From positions 186,001-250,000 of the forward strand of contig NZ_JAJGNP010000003.1 in assembly GCF_020782245.1 (NCBI RefSeq): DNA of 64,000 bases, written 5' to 3'. The notes beneath the pieces were generated by a model, which was not told the DNA's origin, did not search any database, and was given only the letters and a program-made list of their open reading frames with translations. The DNA is from Sphingobium soli (GTDB lineage: Bacteria > Pseudomonadota > Alphaproteobacteria > Sphingomonadales > Sphingomonadaceae). Position numbers and translations under genes: made by a program. Each line of letters starts with the position of its first letter. The first letter of the stretch is position 1. This document shows, one piece after another, positions 38,236 to 46,897 of this stretch.

Positions 38236-38658
38236 TCAGCCTTCGCGGTGATAGGGATGACCGGCCAATATGGAGGAGGCGCGCCAGAGCTGTTCGGCCA
38301 GCATGGCCCGTGCCATCATGTGCGGCCAGGTCATGGCGCCGAATGCGATCAGCAGGTCGGCATTGGCGCGTTCTGCGTCGTCGAACCCATCCGCCGCGCC
38401 GATCAGGAACCGGCATTCGCGCGTACCAGCATCTCGCCAGCCTTCGATTCGGCGGGCAAAATCCATGGAACCAAGTTGCTTGCCCTTTTCATCGAGCATG
38501 ACCGTCGCTGTGCCGGCAGCGACGGGCGGCAGCTTGCCGCCCCGGTCCGGCATTTCTGTAACTCGATAAGGCATTGTCAACCGCCTGAGATAGCGGTCGA
38601 CAAGCTCGGCTTCGGGCGATCGCCCGATCTTGCCGCGCGCAATGATGTGGAGAAGCAT
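38236..38658 (-). CDS. rlmH: 23S rRNA (pseudouridine1915-N3)-methyltransferase
   Basis: 140 residues of the SPOUT class. The N-terminus MLLHIIARGKIGRSPEAELVDRYLRRL, the central VMLDEKGKQLGSMDFA and CRFLIGAADGFDDAERANAD, and the C-terminal REQLWRAS-like end with HPYHRE (seen as LAEQLWRASSILAGHPYHRE) all match RlmH (YbeA). It methylates helix 69 of 23S rRNA on 70S ribosomes. It is part of the nadD-rsfS-rlmH-envC series. Confidence 0.95.
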   Translation of the reverse strand: MLLHIIARGKIGRSPEAELVDRYLRRLTMPYRVTEMPDRGGKLPPVAAGTATVMLDEKGKQLGSMDFARRIEGWRDAGTRECRFLIGAADGFDDAERANADLLIAFGAMTWPHMMARAMLAEQLWRASSILAGHPYHREG

Positions 38659-38705
38659 CGGCGTCTCCTAGCCGATCATCGCGTCGCTGTCGAAGCGTCC
38701 AAGTC

Positions 38706-39095
38706 TCAGGCGTTGCCCGCGACCGGCGCGTCGACAAAGCCCCACATCCGTTCCAGATTGTAGAAGCTGCGCACTTCGGGTCGGAACAGATGCACGATGA
38801 CATCGCCCGCGTCGATCAATACCCAGTCGGCGACCGGCAGACCTTCGACGCGTGCCGAGCGGCCGGTTTCCTTCTTGATCTTTTCGGCAAGGTGCTGGGC
38901 CATCGCCGCTACCTGACGCGACGAACGGCCACTCGCGATCACCATGTGATCGGCGATGCTGCTTTTGCCTTCAAGGGGAATGGAGATGGTTTCCTGCGCC
39001 TGGTCGTCGTCGAGCGACTGCATGACAAGGGCGTGCAGGGCGGCCACGGATTCGGCGCTGGAGGCCGTATCGTTGGCAGGGGCGGCGTTGGTCAA
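38706..39095 (-). CDS. rsfS: Ribosomal silencing factor RsfS
   Basis: 129 residues. The DUF143/Iojap core is visible: DIPLEGKSS-like ISIPLEGKSSIADHMVIASG, RSSRQVAAMAQHLAEKIKKE, ARVEGLPVADWVLIDAGDVI and VHLFRPEVRSFYNLERMW. It binds L14 on the 50S subunit and blocks subunit joining in stationary phase or starvation. The start is a TTG at 39095 with GGAG five bases upstream; a shorter ATG start at about residue 29 is possible. Confidence 0.93.
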   Translation of the reverse strand: MTNAAPANDTASSAESVAALHALVMQSLDDDQAQETISIPLEGKSSIADHMVIASGRSSRQVAAMAQHLAEKIKKETGRSARVEGLPVADWVLIDAGDVIVHLFRPEVRSFYNLERMWGFVDAPVAGNA

Positions 39096-39166
39096 TTATA
39101 CTCCAATCTTCAGTGAACGCATTTCCGAGCCGGACGCCCGCCTGCGGCGGTTCTCCTCGAAATGCT

Positions 39167-39796
39167 TCATACGACATACCGGCGCGTGAGCGGGTCGCGC
39201 ACACGCGTTGCTTCATATTCGCGATGCCAGAGGGGGTCCGCCTGCCGCAGCAGGGTCGCCGATCTTGGATCAGGGCGGAAGCGCAATAGCACGAGCGCCG
39301 GCACTCTCCAATTCGTCCAGTCTGCACTCTGGCGCGCGGGCCGGACGAAGCGCCGCAGCCAGCTCATGGCCTCAGAGCCATGGGCGACTGCATCATAGCC
39401 CGGCCGGGCGATCACCGCAATGGGCATTAGATGGGCGATGCCGCGCCAGTTTTTCCACTGGCTGAATTGCGCCAGATTGTCGGCGCCCATCAGCCAGATG
39501 AAATCGTGGCGTGGATAGCGCAGGCGCAGGGCGCGTAGCGTATCGATGGTGTAGCGGGTGCGCAATTGCCGCTCGATGGCGGTGGCGCGGATCGGCGCGC
39601 GGCGCGCGACCTTGCGCGCATGGGCGAGGCGCGCGGGCAGCGGAGCCATGCCCTTGGTGGGTTTCAGAGGATTGCCCGGCGATACCAGCCACCATATTTC
39701 GTCCAGATCAAGCGCGTCTCGCGCAAAGAGCGAAATAGCCCTGTGCCCGCCATGCGCCGGATTGAAAGAGCCGCCCAGCAGGCCGATGCGTGTCAT
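39167..39796 (-). CDS. nadD: Nicotinate-nucleotide adenylyltransferase
   Basis: 209 residues. The nucleotidyltransferase HIGH-like motif is GGSFNPAHGGHRAIS (His pair). WWLVSPGNPLKP, the substrate strand with RTRYTIDTLRAL and WLMGADNLAQFSQWKNW are NadD marks. It makes nicotinate adenine dinucleotide in NAD synthesis; nadE is at 42.6 kb, so two NAD steps are near each other. It lies just before rsfS in the conserved series. Confidence 0.95.
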   Translation of the reverse strand: MTRIGLLGGSFNPAHGGHRAISLFARDALDLDEIWWLVSPGNPLKPTKGMAPLPARLAHARKVARRAPIRATAIERQLRTRYTIDTLRALRLRYPRHDFIWLMGADNLAQFSQWKNWRGIAHLMPIAVIARPGYDAVAHGSEAMSWLRRFVRPARQSADWTNWRVPALVLLRFRPDPRSATLLRQADPLWHREYEATRVRDPLTRRYVV

Positions 39797-39838
39797 CCCT
39801 ACGATCTGCCAGCCCGCGCCCGATGCGGCAACCGCACG

Positions 39839-40657
39839 TCAGCCGTGATCGTGATGATGGCCATCGCCTGCGCCATGAATGGCCTCCAGCACATCCTCCA
39901 GCCGGGCCGGATCACCAAGCGCCAGAACATGCCCTTCGCTTTTCGAGGTCAGCGGATCGCCATTCCAGTCGCACATCACCCCGCCTGCCCCGTCGACCAC
40001 CGGGACCAGCGCTGCAAAGTCATAGCTTTGCAGGCCCGATTCGATGACGATGTCCAGAAAGCCGGACGCAAGCAGGCCGTAATTATAGCAATCCCCGCCA
40101 TAGACCGGCCCTTGCCGTGGCGCGCCGCCCGACACCGCCGCGACCAGCGCCATATAATGCGGAACGTCGCCGTCGGCGAACAGGTGCGGGCTTGTGGTCG
40201 CGATCCCTGCGCCCTCCAGGCCGCGGCAGGCCCGCGTGCGAACCGGCTTTCCGTTGAAGGTGGTGGACTGTCCGCTCATCCCTGCCCAGCGTTCGCGTGC
40301 GATGGGCTGGTCGATGATGCCGATCGTCGGCCAGCCGCTTTGGGTCAGAGCGATCAGCGTGCCGAATATCGGCCGCCCCGCAATGAAGCTGCGCGTGCCG
40401 TCGATCGGATCGAGGATCCAGACCCGCTCGGCATCGGTGCGAACCGATCCATATTCCTCGCCGATGATGCCGTCATCGGGGCGTTCCCGCTCCAATATCG
40501 CGCGTATCGCGGCCTCGGCGGCGCGGTCGGCCTCCGTCACCGGCGACTTGTCCGCCTTGATCTCCATGTCATAGCGGGTGCGGAAGAAGGGACGAATCGC
40601 TTCTCCGGCGGCATCGGCAAGGCGGTTGGCGAGGGCCAGGTCGTCGCGGGTCGTCAT
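39839..40657 (-). CDS. hisN: Histidinol-phosphatase, inositol monophosphatase family
   Basis: 272 residues. Metal-site motifs are GIIGEEYGS (Glu pair), WILDPIDGTRSFIAGRP (the DPIDGT signature) and SYDFAALVPVVDGAGG (third-site Asp). The FIAGRPIFGTLIAL sequence matches HisN-type histidinol phosphatases of alphaproteobacteria and actinobacteria. The tail ends HHHDHG and may bind metal. It removes phosphate from histidinol phosphate; a general inositol monophosphatase role is the alternative. Confidence 0.85.
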   Translation of the reverse strand: MTTRDDLALANRLADAAGEAIRPFFRTRYDMEIKADKSPVTEADRAAEAAIRAILERERPDDGIIGEEYGSVRTDAERVWILDPIDGTRSFIAGRPIFGTLIALTQSGWPTIGIIDQPIARERWAGMSGQSTTFNGKPVRTRACRGLEGAGIATTSPHLFADGDVPHYMALVAAVSGGAPRQGPVYGGDCYNYGLLASGFLDIVIESGLQSYDFAALVPVVDGAGGVMCDWNGDPLTSKSEGHVLALGDPARLEDVLEAIHGAGDGHHHDHG

Positions 40658-40723
40658 GGCGGCATGCCTAGCTGTTGATCCCGCTTTGCGCTACCCTCCT
40701 GCGACAATCGCAAGGAGAGGACA

Positions 40724-41164
40724 ATGCCCGGTTCCCCCGTCATTCCATGCCTGCGCTATGCCGATGCGCCCGCCGCTATCGCCTTTTTGTGCGATGCCTT
40801 CGGGTTTGAACGTCATGTCATCTATGCCGATGATCTGGACCACAGCATCATTCATCATGCGCAACTGACATTGGGCGAAGGGATGCTGATGCTGGGCAGT
40901 GTCAGGGATGGGGAGAGCGAATCGCTCTACACCTGGTCCACCGTTCGCGATCTGGGCGGCACCACCGCTTGTGTCTACATGGTCGTGGAGGACGTCGATG
41001 CGCATTGCCTGCACGCCCGCAATGAGGGCGCGGTCGTGGTCGATGAACCGCATGACAATCCTGGCTATCCCGGGCGCGGCTACACAGCCCTCGACCCCGA
41101 AGGCAATGTCTGGAGCTTTGGTAGTTTCGATCCCTGGGCGCCGCTTCAGGGTGGCGGCGATTAA
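40724..41164 (+). CDS. VOC/glyoxalase-fold protein
   Basis: 146 residues with paired beta-alpha-beta-beta-beta units of the vicinal oxygen chelate fold: VIPCLRYADAPAAIAFLCDA, YADDLDHSIIHHAQLTLGEG, VYMVVEDVDAHCLHARNEGA and the closing GYTALDPEGNVWSFG. It resembles the PhnB/bleomycin-resistance-like group. Metal ligands are not certain, and the substrate is unknown. ATG 40724 follows CAAGGAGAGG. Confidence 0.85.
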   Translation: MPGSPVIPCLRYADAPAAIAFLCDAFGFERHVIYADDLDHSIIHHAQLTLGEGMLMLGSVRDGESESLYTWSTVRDLGGTTACVYMVVEDVDAHCLHARNEGAVVVDEPHDNPGYPGRGYTALDPEGNVWSFGSFDPWAPLQGGGD

Positions 41165-41230
41165 GTTTATCGAAACCCCGCCGTCCTACCCTTGGGGTCT
41201 GCAAGGAAGTGCATGGCCTAGGGGGACTGC

Positions 41231-41467
41231 ATGGCGCTGATTGGCTGGATATTGAGCTTCACCTGCTTGTTCGCGGGGCTGGCGCTGCGCCAGGATCTGC
41301 CGATTGGCGGATCGGTGACGATTTCCAACCTGCTGATCATCTTCGCGCTGCTGGCCTGCCCGATCGTCTGGCGGGAATTGCCGATCGGCGTTTCGCGCAG
41401 TCAACGAATCATCGCCGGCCTGGCACTGGTTTTTGCCCTGCCGATCATCCTGTTCCCGACGCACTGA
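41231..41467 (+). CDS. Small two-to-three-span membrane protein
   Basis: 78 residues that are almost wholly hydrophobic: MALIGWILSFTCLFAGLAL, ISNLLIIFALLACPIVW and IIAGLALVFALPIILF. ATG 41231 is preceded by AGGGGGAC. It has no recognised family. Codon use is typical of the neighbours, which supports a real gene. The stop at 41467 is 93 bases before the prs stop on the other strand. Confidence 0.65.
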   Translation: MALIGWILSFTCLFAGLALRQDLPIGGSVTISNLLIIFALLACPIVWRELPIGVSRSQRIIAGLALVFALPIILFPTH

Positions 41468-41559
41468 GCCACCGCGCGGCACGGCCTCCGTCGAACAGGC
41501 TGCAGACCGAAGAGTCCGGTCGATCGATCCCCCGGATCGACCGCCAGCCTATTCGCCGT

Positions 41560-42495
41560 TCAGTCGAACAGGCTGGAAACCGAACTTTCGTCGGCGATGC
41601 GCTTAATGGCTTCGCCCAGCAGCGGCGCGATGGGCAGGTGGCGGATATGCGTTGCGGTGTTCACCGCGTCCGTGCCCTGGATCGAATCGGTAATGACCAG
41701 TTCCAGCAGTTCCGACGCCTCGACCCGCGCGACTGCGCCGCCCGACAATACGCCGTGGCTGACATAGGCGATGACATCTTCTGCCCCTTCGGCCTTCAAC
41801 GCCGCGGCCGCATTGCACAGCGTGCCGGCCGAATCGACGATATCGTCGATCAGGATGCAGAACCGGCCCTTCACGTCGCCGATGATGTTCATGACTTCCG
41901 ATTCGCCCGCGCGCTCGCGCCGCTTGTCGACGATGGCGAGCGGGGCATTGTCCAGTCGCTTGGCCAGCGCCCGGGCGCGCACCACGCCGCCGACGTCCGG
42001 CGACACGACGGTGATATTGCGGTCAGCGAACCGGGCCTGGATGTCGGCCGACATGACCGGCGCGCCGAACAGATTGTCGGTTGGAATGTCGAAAAAGCCC
42101 TGGATCTGCCCGGCGTGCAAATCGACCGACAGAACACGATTGGCGCCCGCCGTGGTGATGAGGTTGGCGACCAGTTTGGCGCTGATCGGGGTGCGGGGAC
42201 CGGGTTTGCGATCCTGCCGGGCATAGCCGAAATAGGGCACGACCGCCGTGATGCGCTTGGCCGACGCGCGCTTCAGCGCATCGATCATGATCAGCAATTC
42301 CATCAGATTGTCGTTGGTCGGATAGGCGGTCGACTGGATGACGAACACGTCCTCGCCGCGCACATTCTCGTGGATTTCGACGAAAACCTCTTCATCGGCG
42401 AAGCGGCGAACGCTGGCGTCGGTCAGGGGGATTTCGATATAATCGGCGATGGCGGCCGCAAGCGGCTTGTTGGAATTGCCGGTCATGAGCTTCAT
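41560..42495 (-). CDS. prs: Ribose-phosphate pyrophosphokinase
   Basis: 311 residues. It makes PRPP for purine, pyrimidine, His and NAD synthesis. Visible marks are [40 protein letters not shown] (ATP loop), [20 protein letters not shown] and the PRPP loop [16 protein letters not shown] 42495 follows a GGGGG run; a TTG two codons upstream is also possible. It is divergent from nadE. Confidence 0.97.
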   Translation of the reverse strand: MKLMTGNSNKPLAAAIADYIEIPLTDASVRRFADEEVFVEIHENVRGEDVFVIQSTAYPTNDNLMELLIMIDALKRASAKRITAVVPYFGYARQDRKPGPRTPISAKLVANLITTAGANRVLSVDLHAGQIQGFFDIPTDNLFGAPVMSADIQARFADRNITVVSPDVGGVVRARALAKRLDNAPLAIVDKRRERAGESEVMNIIGDVKGRFCILIDDIVDSAGTLCNAAAALKAEGAEDVIAYVSHGVLSGGAVARVEASELLELVITDSIQGTDAVNTATHIRHLPIAPLLGEAIKRIADESSVSSLFD

Positions 42496-42582
42496 GGCCA
42501 AAACCCCCAGACTTTAGATGACGTGACGAAATGAGGACGCTGCGCGAGACGCGGCCCCTTTAGCGGGGGGAGCCTGTGGTGG

Positions 42583-42602
42583 AAAGGCGCTTTTGCGCCT
42601 TT
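42583..42602. promoter_or_regulatory. Perfect hairpin and -10-like box before nadE
   Basis: AAAGGCGC-TTTT-GCGCCTTT is an 8-bp perfect stem. TAAAAT (42606-42611) directly after it resembles a -10 element, 18 bases before the nadE ATG; no good -35 is seen. The hairpin lies between divergent prs and nadE and may be an operator. Confidence 0.35.
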
Positions 42603-42628
42603 GGGTAAAATGCACTAGGGCGCGCGCC

Positions 42629-44290
42629 ATGACCGACAAACTCGTGATCGCGCTTGCGCAGATGACCCAGTCCGTGGGCGACCTCAAGGCTAACGCCGAC
42701 GCCATGCTGGAATGGCGCGCGCGGGCGAAGGGGGCTGACCTGATCGTCTTTCCCGAGTTGCAGCTGATCGGTTATCCGCCCGAGGATCTGGTGCTGAAAC
42801 CCGCTCTGGTCACGCAGGCCGATTATCAGCTTGACCGGATGGCGCAGGAAACCGCCGATGGCGGCCCGGCCATGCTGGTGGGCACGGTGGTTGCCGCGCA
42901 GGGTGTGCTCTTCAATGTCGTTGCCCTGCTCGACAATGGTGCCGTCACGACGGTGCGCGCCAAGCGGGAGCTTCCCAATTACGGCACGTTCGATGAAAAG
43001 CGGCTCTTCGCGCCCGGACCGCTGCCCGCGCCCATCGATTTTCGCGGGGTGAAGATCGGCGTGCCGATTTGCGAGGATATCTGGTTCCCCTTCGTCACCG
43101 CACATCTGCGCAGCGAAGGCGCGGAAATCCTGATCAGCCCCAATGGCAGCCCGTTCGAAGTCGACAAGGACGATCGTCGACTGAACGCGGTCGCCGGCAC
43201 GAGGGTGCGCGAAACCGGCCTGCCGCTAGCCTATCTCAACCGGGTGGGCGGACAGGATGAGCTGGTGTTCGATGGCGCGTCCTTCGTCATGAATGCCGAT
43301 CTTTCCATCGCGCAGCAGCTGCCCGACTGGGAAGAGGCGCTTGTTCTGACGCAGTGGGAGAAGTGGGATGGCCAATGGGTCTGCCTGCCCGGCGACAGGC
43401 ATGAACTCGATCCGCGTCCGGCGGATATCTACAACGCCATGGTGCTGGGGCTGCGCGATTATGTGAACCGCAACCGTTTTCCTGGCATAGTGCTGGGCCT
43501 GTCCGGCGGAATCGACTCTGCGCTTTCCGCCGCCGTCGCGGTCGATGCACTGGGCGCGGACCGCGTCTGGTGCGTGATGATGCCCTCGCGCTTCACCAGT
43601 CAGGACAGTCTGGACGATGCCGTCGCATGTGCGCGCTTGCTGGGCGTGCGCTACGATATCATTCCGATCGAGCCGGCGGTGGGCGCGTTCGACGCCATGC
43701 TGGGGCCGGTCTTTGACGGGCGCGCGCCCGACCTGACCGAAGAAAATCTCCAGTCCCGCATCCGCGGCGTGACCCTCATGGCCCTGTCCAACAAGTTCGG
43801 GCACATGCTGCTGACCACCGGCAACAAGAGCGAGATGTCGGTCGGCTATGCGACCATCTATGGCGACATGGCCGGCGGCTATTCGGTGCTCAAGGACGCC
43901 TACAAGACGACGGTGTTCGACCTCAGCCGCTGGCGCAACGCCCATGTCCCATCGCTTGGGGCGGGCATGGGACCGGCCGGCTCCGTGATGCCCGAACGCG
44001 TCATCACCAAGCCGCCCAGCGCCGAACTGCGTCCCGACCAGCGCGATGACGACAGCCTGCCGCCCTATGAGATACTCGATCCCATTCTCTACGGCCTGGT
44101 CGAGGAGGAATTGTCGGTCGATGACCTTGTCGCGCGCGGTTTTGAAAAAGAGACGGTCGCCCGGATCGAGCGGCTGCTCTACGTCGCTGAATATAAGCGT
44201 CGCCAGGCGCCGCCCGGTGTCAAGCTGGGCATCCGCAATTTCGGCCGCGATCGCCGCTACCCCATCACCAATGCGTTCCGCACCATCTAA
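42629..44290 (+). CDS. nadE: Glutamine-dependent NAD+ synthetase
   Basis: 553 residues. The N-terminal nitrilase-type glutaminase domain has its triad at Glu43 (FPELQLIGYP), Lys112 (AKRELPNYGTF) and Cys148 (VPICEDIW). The C-terminal synthetase domain has the P-loop SGGIDSAL near residue 293 and TTGNKSEMSVGYATIYGDMA. It amidates nicotinate adenine dinucleotide in the last NAD step. ATG 42629 gives MTDKLVIALAQMTQSVGDL, the usual N-terminus. gltX follows 15 bases on. Confidence 0.97.
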   Translation: MTDKLVIALAQMTQSVGDLKANADAMLEWRARAKGADLIVFPELQLIGYPPEDLVLKPALVTQADYQLDRMAQETADGGPAMLVGTVVAAQGVLFNVVALLDNGAVTTVRAKRELPNYGTFDEKRLFAPGPLPAPIDFRGVKIGVPICEDIWFPFVTAHLRSEGAEILISPNGSPFEVDKDDRRLNAVAGTRVRETGLPLAYLNRVGGQDELVFDGASFVMNADLSIAQQLPDWEEALVLTQWEKWDGQWVCLPGDRHELDPRPADIYNAMVLGLRDYVNRNRFPGIVLGLSGGIDSALSAAVAVDALGADRVWCVMMPSRFTSQDSLDDAVACARLLGVRYDIIPIEPAVGAFDAMLGPVFDGRAPDLTEENLQSRIRGVTLMALSNKFGHMLLTTGNKSEMSVGYATIYGDMAGGYSVLKDAYKTTVFDLSRWRNAHVPSLGAGMGPAGSVMPERVITKPPSAELRPDQRDDDSLPPYEILDPILYGLVEEELSVDDLVARGFEKETVARIERLLYVAEYKRRQAPPGVKLGIRNFGRDRRYPITNAFRTI

Positions 44291-44305
44291 GGCGGCAGAA
44301 AGCCC

Positions 44306-45634
44306 ATGACCGTCATCACCCGCTTCGCCCCGTCGCCCACCGGCAACCTCCATGTCGGCAACATCCGCGCCGCGCTCCACAACTGGCTGTGGGCGCGCAA
44401 GTCCGGCGGCACGTTCCTGCTGCGCCTCGACGACACCGATCTTGAACGCTCGCGCGCCGAATATGCCGATGCGATCAGGGCTGATTTGCAATGGCTCGGA
44501 CTTCACTGGGACGGCGTGGAGAAACAATCCGATCGTTTCGCCCTTTATGAGGCCCGGTTCGAGGCGCTCAAGGCCTCCGGCCATGTCTATCCGGCCTATG
44601 AAACGAGCCAGGAACTGGACCTGCGTCGCAAGATATTGCTGGGGCGTGGCCTGCCGCCGGTCTATGATCGCGCTGCGCTGGCGCTTACGCCTGAGCAGAT
44701 CGCCGCCAGTGAAGCCGAAGGGCGCGCGCCCCACTGGCGTTTCAAGCTGGACCATGATCAGCCGATCGTCTGGACCGACCTCATTCGCGGCGAACAGCGT
44801 TTTGACCCGAAACTCCTGTCCGATCCGGTGATCCGCCGTGCCGATGGGTCTTGGCTCTATATGCTGCCGTCGGTGATCGACGATATCGACATGGGAGTCA
44901 CCCATGTCCTGCGCGGCGAGGACCATGTGTCCAACACCGCGACCCAGATTCAGATGTTTGCAGCGCTAGGCGCGCCGCTACCGCATTTCGCGCATGAAGC
45001 GTTGCTGACCGGCAGCGAAGGTAAACTGTCGAAGCGCCTTGGCTCGCTGGGCGTCGCCCATTTTCGCGAGATGGGCCTGGAGCCCATCGCGATCGCGGCG
45101 CTGCTGGCTCGGCTCGGTTCCTCTCAGCCGATCGAGCCCTTTGCCGACATGCAACCGCTGATCGAAAGTTTCGACTTCGCGCATTTCGGCCGCGCGCCGG
45201 CGCGCTTCGACGAGGGCGAACTGGCGGCCCTCAACCAGAAAATCGTGCATCAGTTTTCCTATGCGGCAGTGGCCGATCGCCTTCCGGACGGCATGGATGC
45301 GGCGGCGTGGGACGCGATCCGGCCCAATCTCGAAACGGTGGCGGGGGCGGCCGACTGGTGGCGGATCGTCACCGGACCGATTGACGCCCCCGAAGTGGAA
45401 GAGGGCGATCGAGATTTCCTGGCCACGGCCCATCGCATCCTGACCGATGCGCCCTTCGACGCGGACATCTGGCGGACGCTGACCGGTGCGCTCAAAAACG
45501 AAACCGGCCGCAAGGGCAAGACGCTCTTCCTGCCGCTGCGCCGCGCCCTCACGGGCCTCGACCATGGCCCGGACATGGCGCAATTATTGCCGCTGATCGG
45601 CAGGGATCAGGCATTGACGCGACTGGCCGGGTAA
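44306..45634 (+). CDS. gltX: Glutamyl-tRNA synthetase, short (second) form
   Basis: 442 residues. The class I HIGH-like motif appears as LHVGN (residues 15-19) in RFAPSPTGNLHVGNIRAA and the KMSKS-like motif as KLSKR (240-244). The sequence lacks some of the usual 470-residue length and matches the second GluRS of alphaproteobacteria. That form pairs with GatCAB for tRNA-Gln or is discriminating, depending on the species. A further gltX elsewhere in the genome is expected. It follows nadE in the same direction. Confidence 0.9.
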   Translation: MTVITRFAPSPTGNLHVGNIRAALHNWLWARKSGGTFLLRLDDTDLERSRAEYADAIRADLQWLGLHWDGVEKQSDRFALYEARFEALKASGHVYPAYETSQELDLRRKILLGRGLPPVYDRAALALTPEQIAASEAEGRAPHWRFKLDHDQPIVWTDLIRGEQRFDPKLLSDPVIRRADGSWLYMLPSVIDDIDMGVTHVLRGEDHVSNTATQIQMFAALGAPLPHFAHEALLTGSEGKLSKRLGSLGVAHFREMGLEPIAIAALLARLGSSQPIEPFADMQPLIESFDFAHFGRAPARFDEGELAALNQKIVHQFSYAAVADRLPDGMDAAAWDAIRPNLETVAGAADWWRIVTGPIDAPEVEEGDRDFLATAHRILTDAPFDADIWRTLTGALKNETGRKGKTLFLPLRRALTGLDHGPDMAQLLPLIGRDQALTRLAG

Positions 45635-45672
45635 TGATGGAGTAGCTTACGGCTCTCGCCGATGACGCCGCC

Positions 45673-46422
45673 TCAGCCGCGCGTCGTTTCCAGTGCCCTG
45701 GCGACGGCCAATATGCCTTCGGGCGAAGCCGCGAAGCCCATATGGGTGCAATCGACCTCAATTGCGGCGTCCCGTTCCCCTGCGCGTCCTCTGGCGCATT
45801 CAGGCAGGATCACCCCGTCGCGACGGGACCATAAAGCGACCGTGGGAACAGGCGGCTTGTCTTCACGCGTACAGGGGAAAGGCGGGCGATCGACAGGGAA
45901 GCCCGACACCAGCTGATAGAGTCGCCAGGCATGATTGGCGCGCGGATCCCCTGAAAAAGGCGTACCCATCGTCACCACGCCGCCGACCTTTTCCGTCGCG
46001 AACTTGGCATATTCCCGCGCGTAAAGACCGCCCAGACTCCAGCCCACCAGCGTCACCGGCGCACCGGTTTCCTTGCGGATCGCATCAACGCGGCGGTCGA
46101 TCTGCTCCAGGCTGTCAGGGCGCGGCCCCATATTGCGGCCCATGCCCCAGTCATGCGCCTGATAGCCGCCAGCGGTCAAAATATCGCGCAGCCATCCCAT
46201 GCGCCGTTCCGACGCCATCAGGCCGGGGATCAGCAGCACATGACGCCCGTCGCCCCTGATCCGACCCGCCAGCGCGGCAGCTTGCGCCTGCGTTCGTTTG
46301 AGGTCGAACGGCAGCGACAAATTGCCGAGCAGATGGTTGAGCGATGGCAATTCGGCCGGACGTGGTCCGTCCGCCAGACGGTCCTTCCAGAAATTGCTGA
46401 CAGCATAAACGTAAGGCGGCAC
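45673..46422 (-). CDS. Alpha/beta-hydrolase, lipase-like
   Basis: 249 residues. HVLLIPGLMASERRMGWL contains the oxyanion region, GWSLGG the nucleophile Ser, and the likely acid and His are in WSRRDGVILPE and CTHMGFAASP. This is the order of esterase/lipase folds. No signal peptide is evident. The start is a GTG at 46422, the only start codon after an in-frame stop, and has no strong ribosome site, so the N-terminus is uncertain. It converges with gltX. Confidence 0.8.
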   Translation of the reverse strand: MPPYVYAVSNFWKDRLADGPRPAELPSLNHLLGNLSLPFDLKRTQAQAAALAGRIRGDGRHVLLIPGLMASERRMGWLRDILTAGGYQAHDWGMGRNMGPRPDSLEQIDRRVDAIRKETGAPVTLVGWSLGGLYAREYAKFATEKVGGVVTMGTPFSGDPRANHAWRLYQLVSGFPVDRPPFPCTREDKPPVPTVALWSRRDGVILPECARGRAGERDAAIEVDCTHMGFAASPEGILAVARALETTRG

Positions 46423-46897
46423 AGAGATAACATTCCAGAAAAGGGCGACTGCCCGAACATGACATTATCGTGACAAACGCCGCTGCCGTCCATCAGTTTC
46501 ATCGCTTGCGACCAACGGTTTGCCTCAGCCTTGGGCGAGCCCACAGGGGGCAGGGTTCCTTCGGGCAACGCTCCAGGCCATCGCCGCGCCGCCCGCTGAG
46601 GCGAAAGGACCAAGACACAGCGCCAACTCCATCATAACACCGGTCGCCGTCCAGCGACGAAATATAAGCAACCGGGTGAGGCCAGGATTTGCAGCTTTGC
46701 GAGTAATTCGGGCCGGTGATTGATGATCAGGAGCACGCATCCTGGGGACAAGGGTCCGCTTGGTCCAGGGAAGGGCGTCATTATCGTCACGCTTCACAAC
46801 GCTGCCACCAACAGTTTGAAAGCCTCCATCCAGCGCATCCCCCGCTCGCCCTTTCCGCCATGGTCTTGTCCGCGCCCATGCCTTAGAAAGCGAGGCC
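46423..46897. other. 475-base stretch without a convincing gene
   Basis: Lies between the divergent hydrolase and thiL genes. Short open frames on both strands have atypical codon use, low-complexity or no ribosome site. The part at 46430-46520 is more A/T-rich than the surroundings (for example ACATGACATTATCGTGACAA) and may hold promoters. No riboswitch, tRNA or terminator was recognised. Confidence 0.5.

Noticed and set aside
43226..44926. A 566-codon open frame on the minus strand
   Set aside because: It is antisense to nadE and gltX. It has no domain and no start context.
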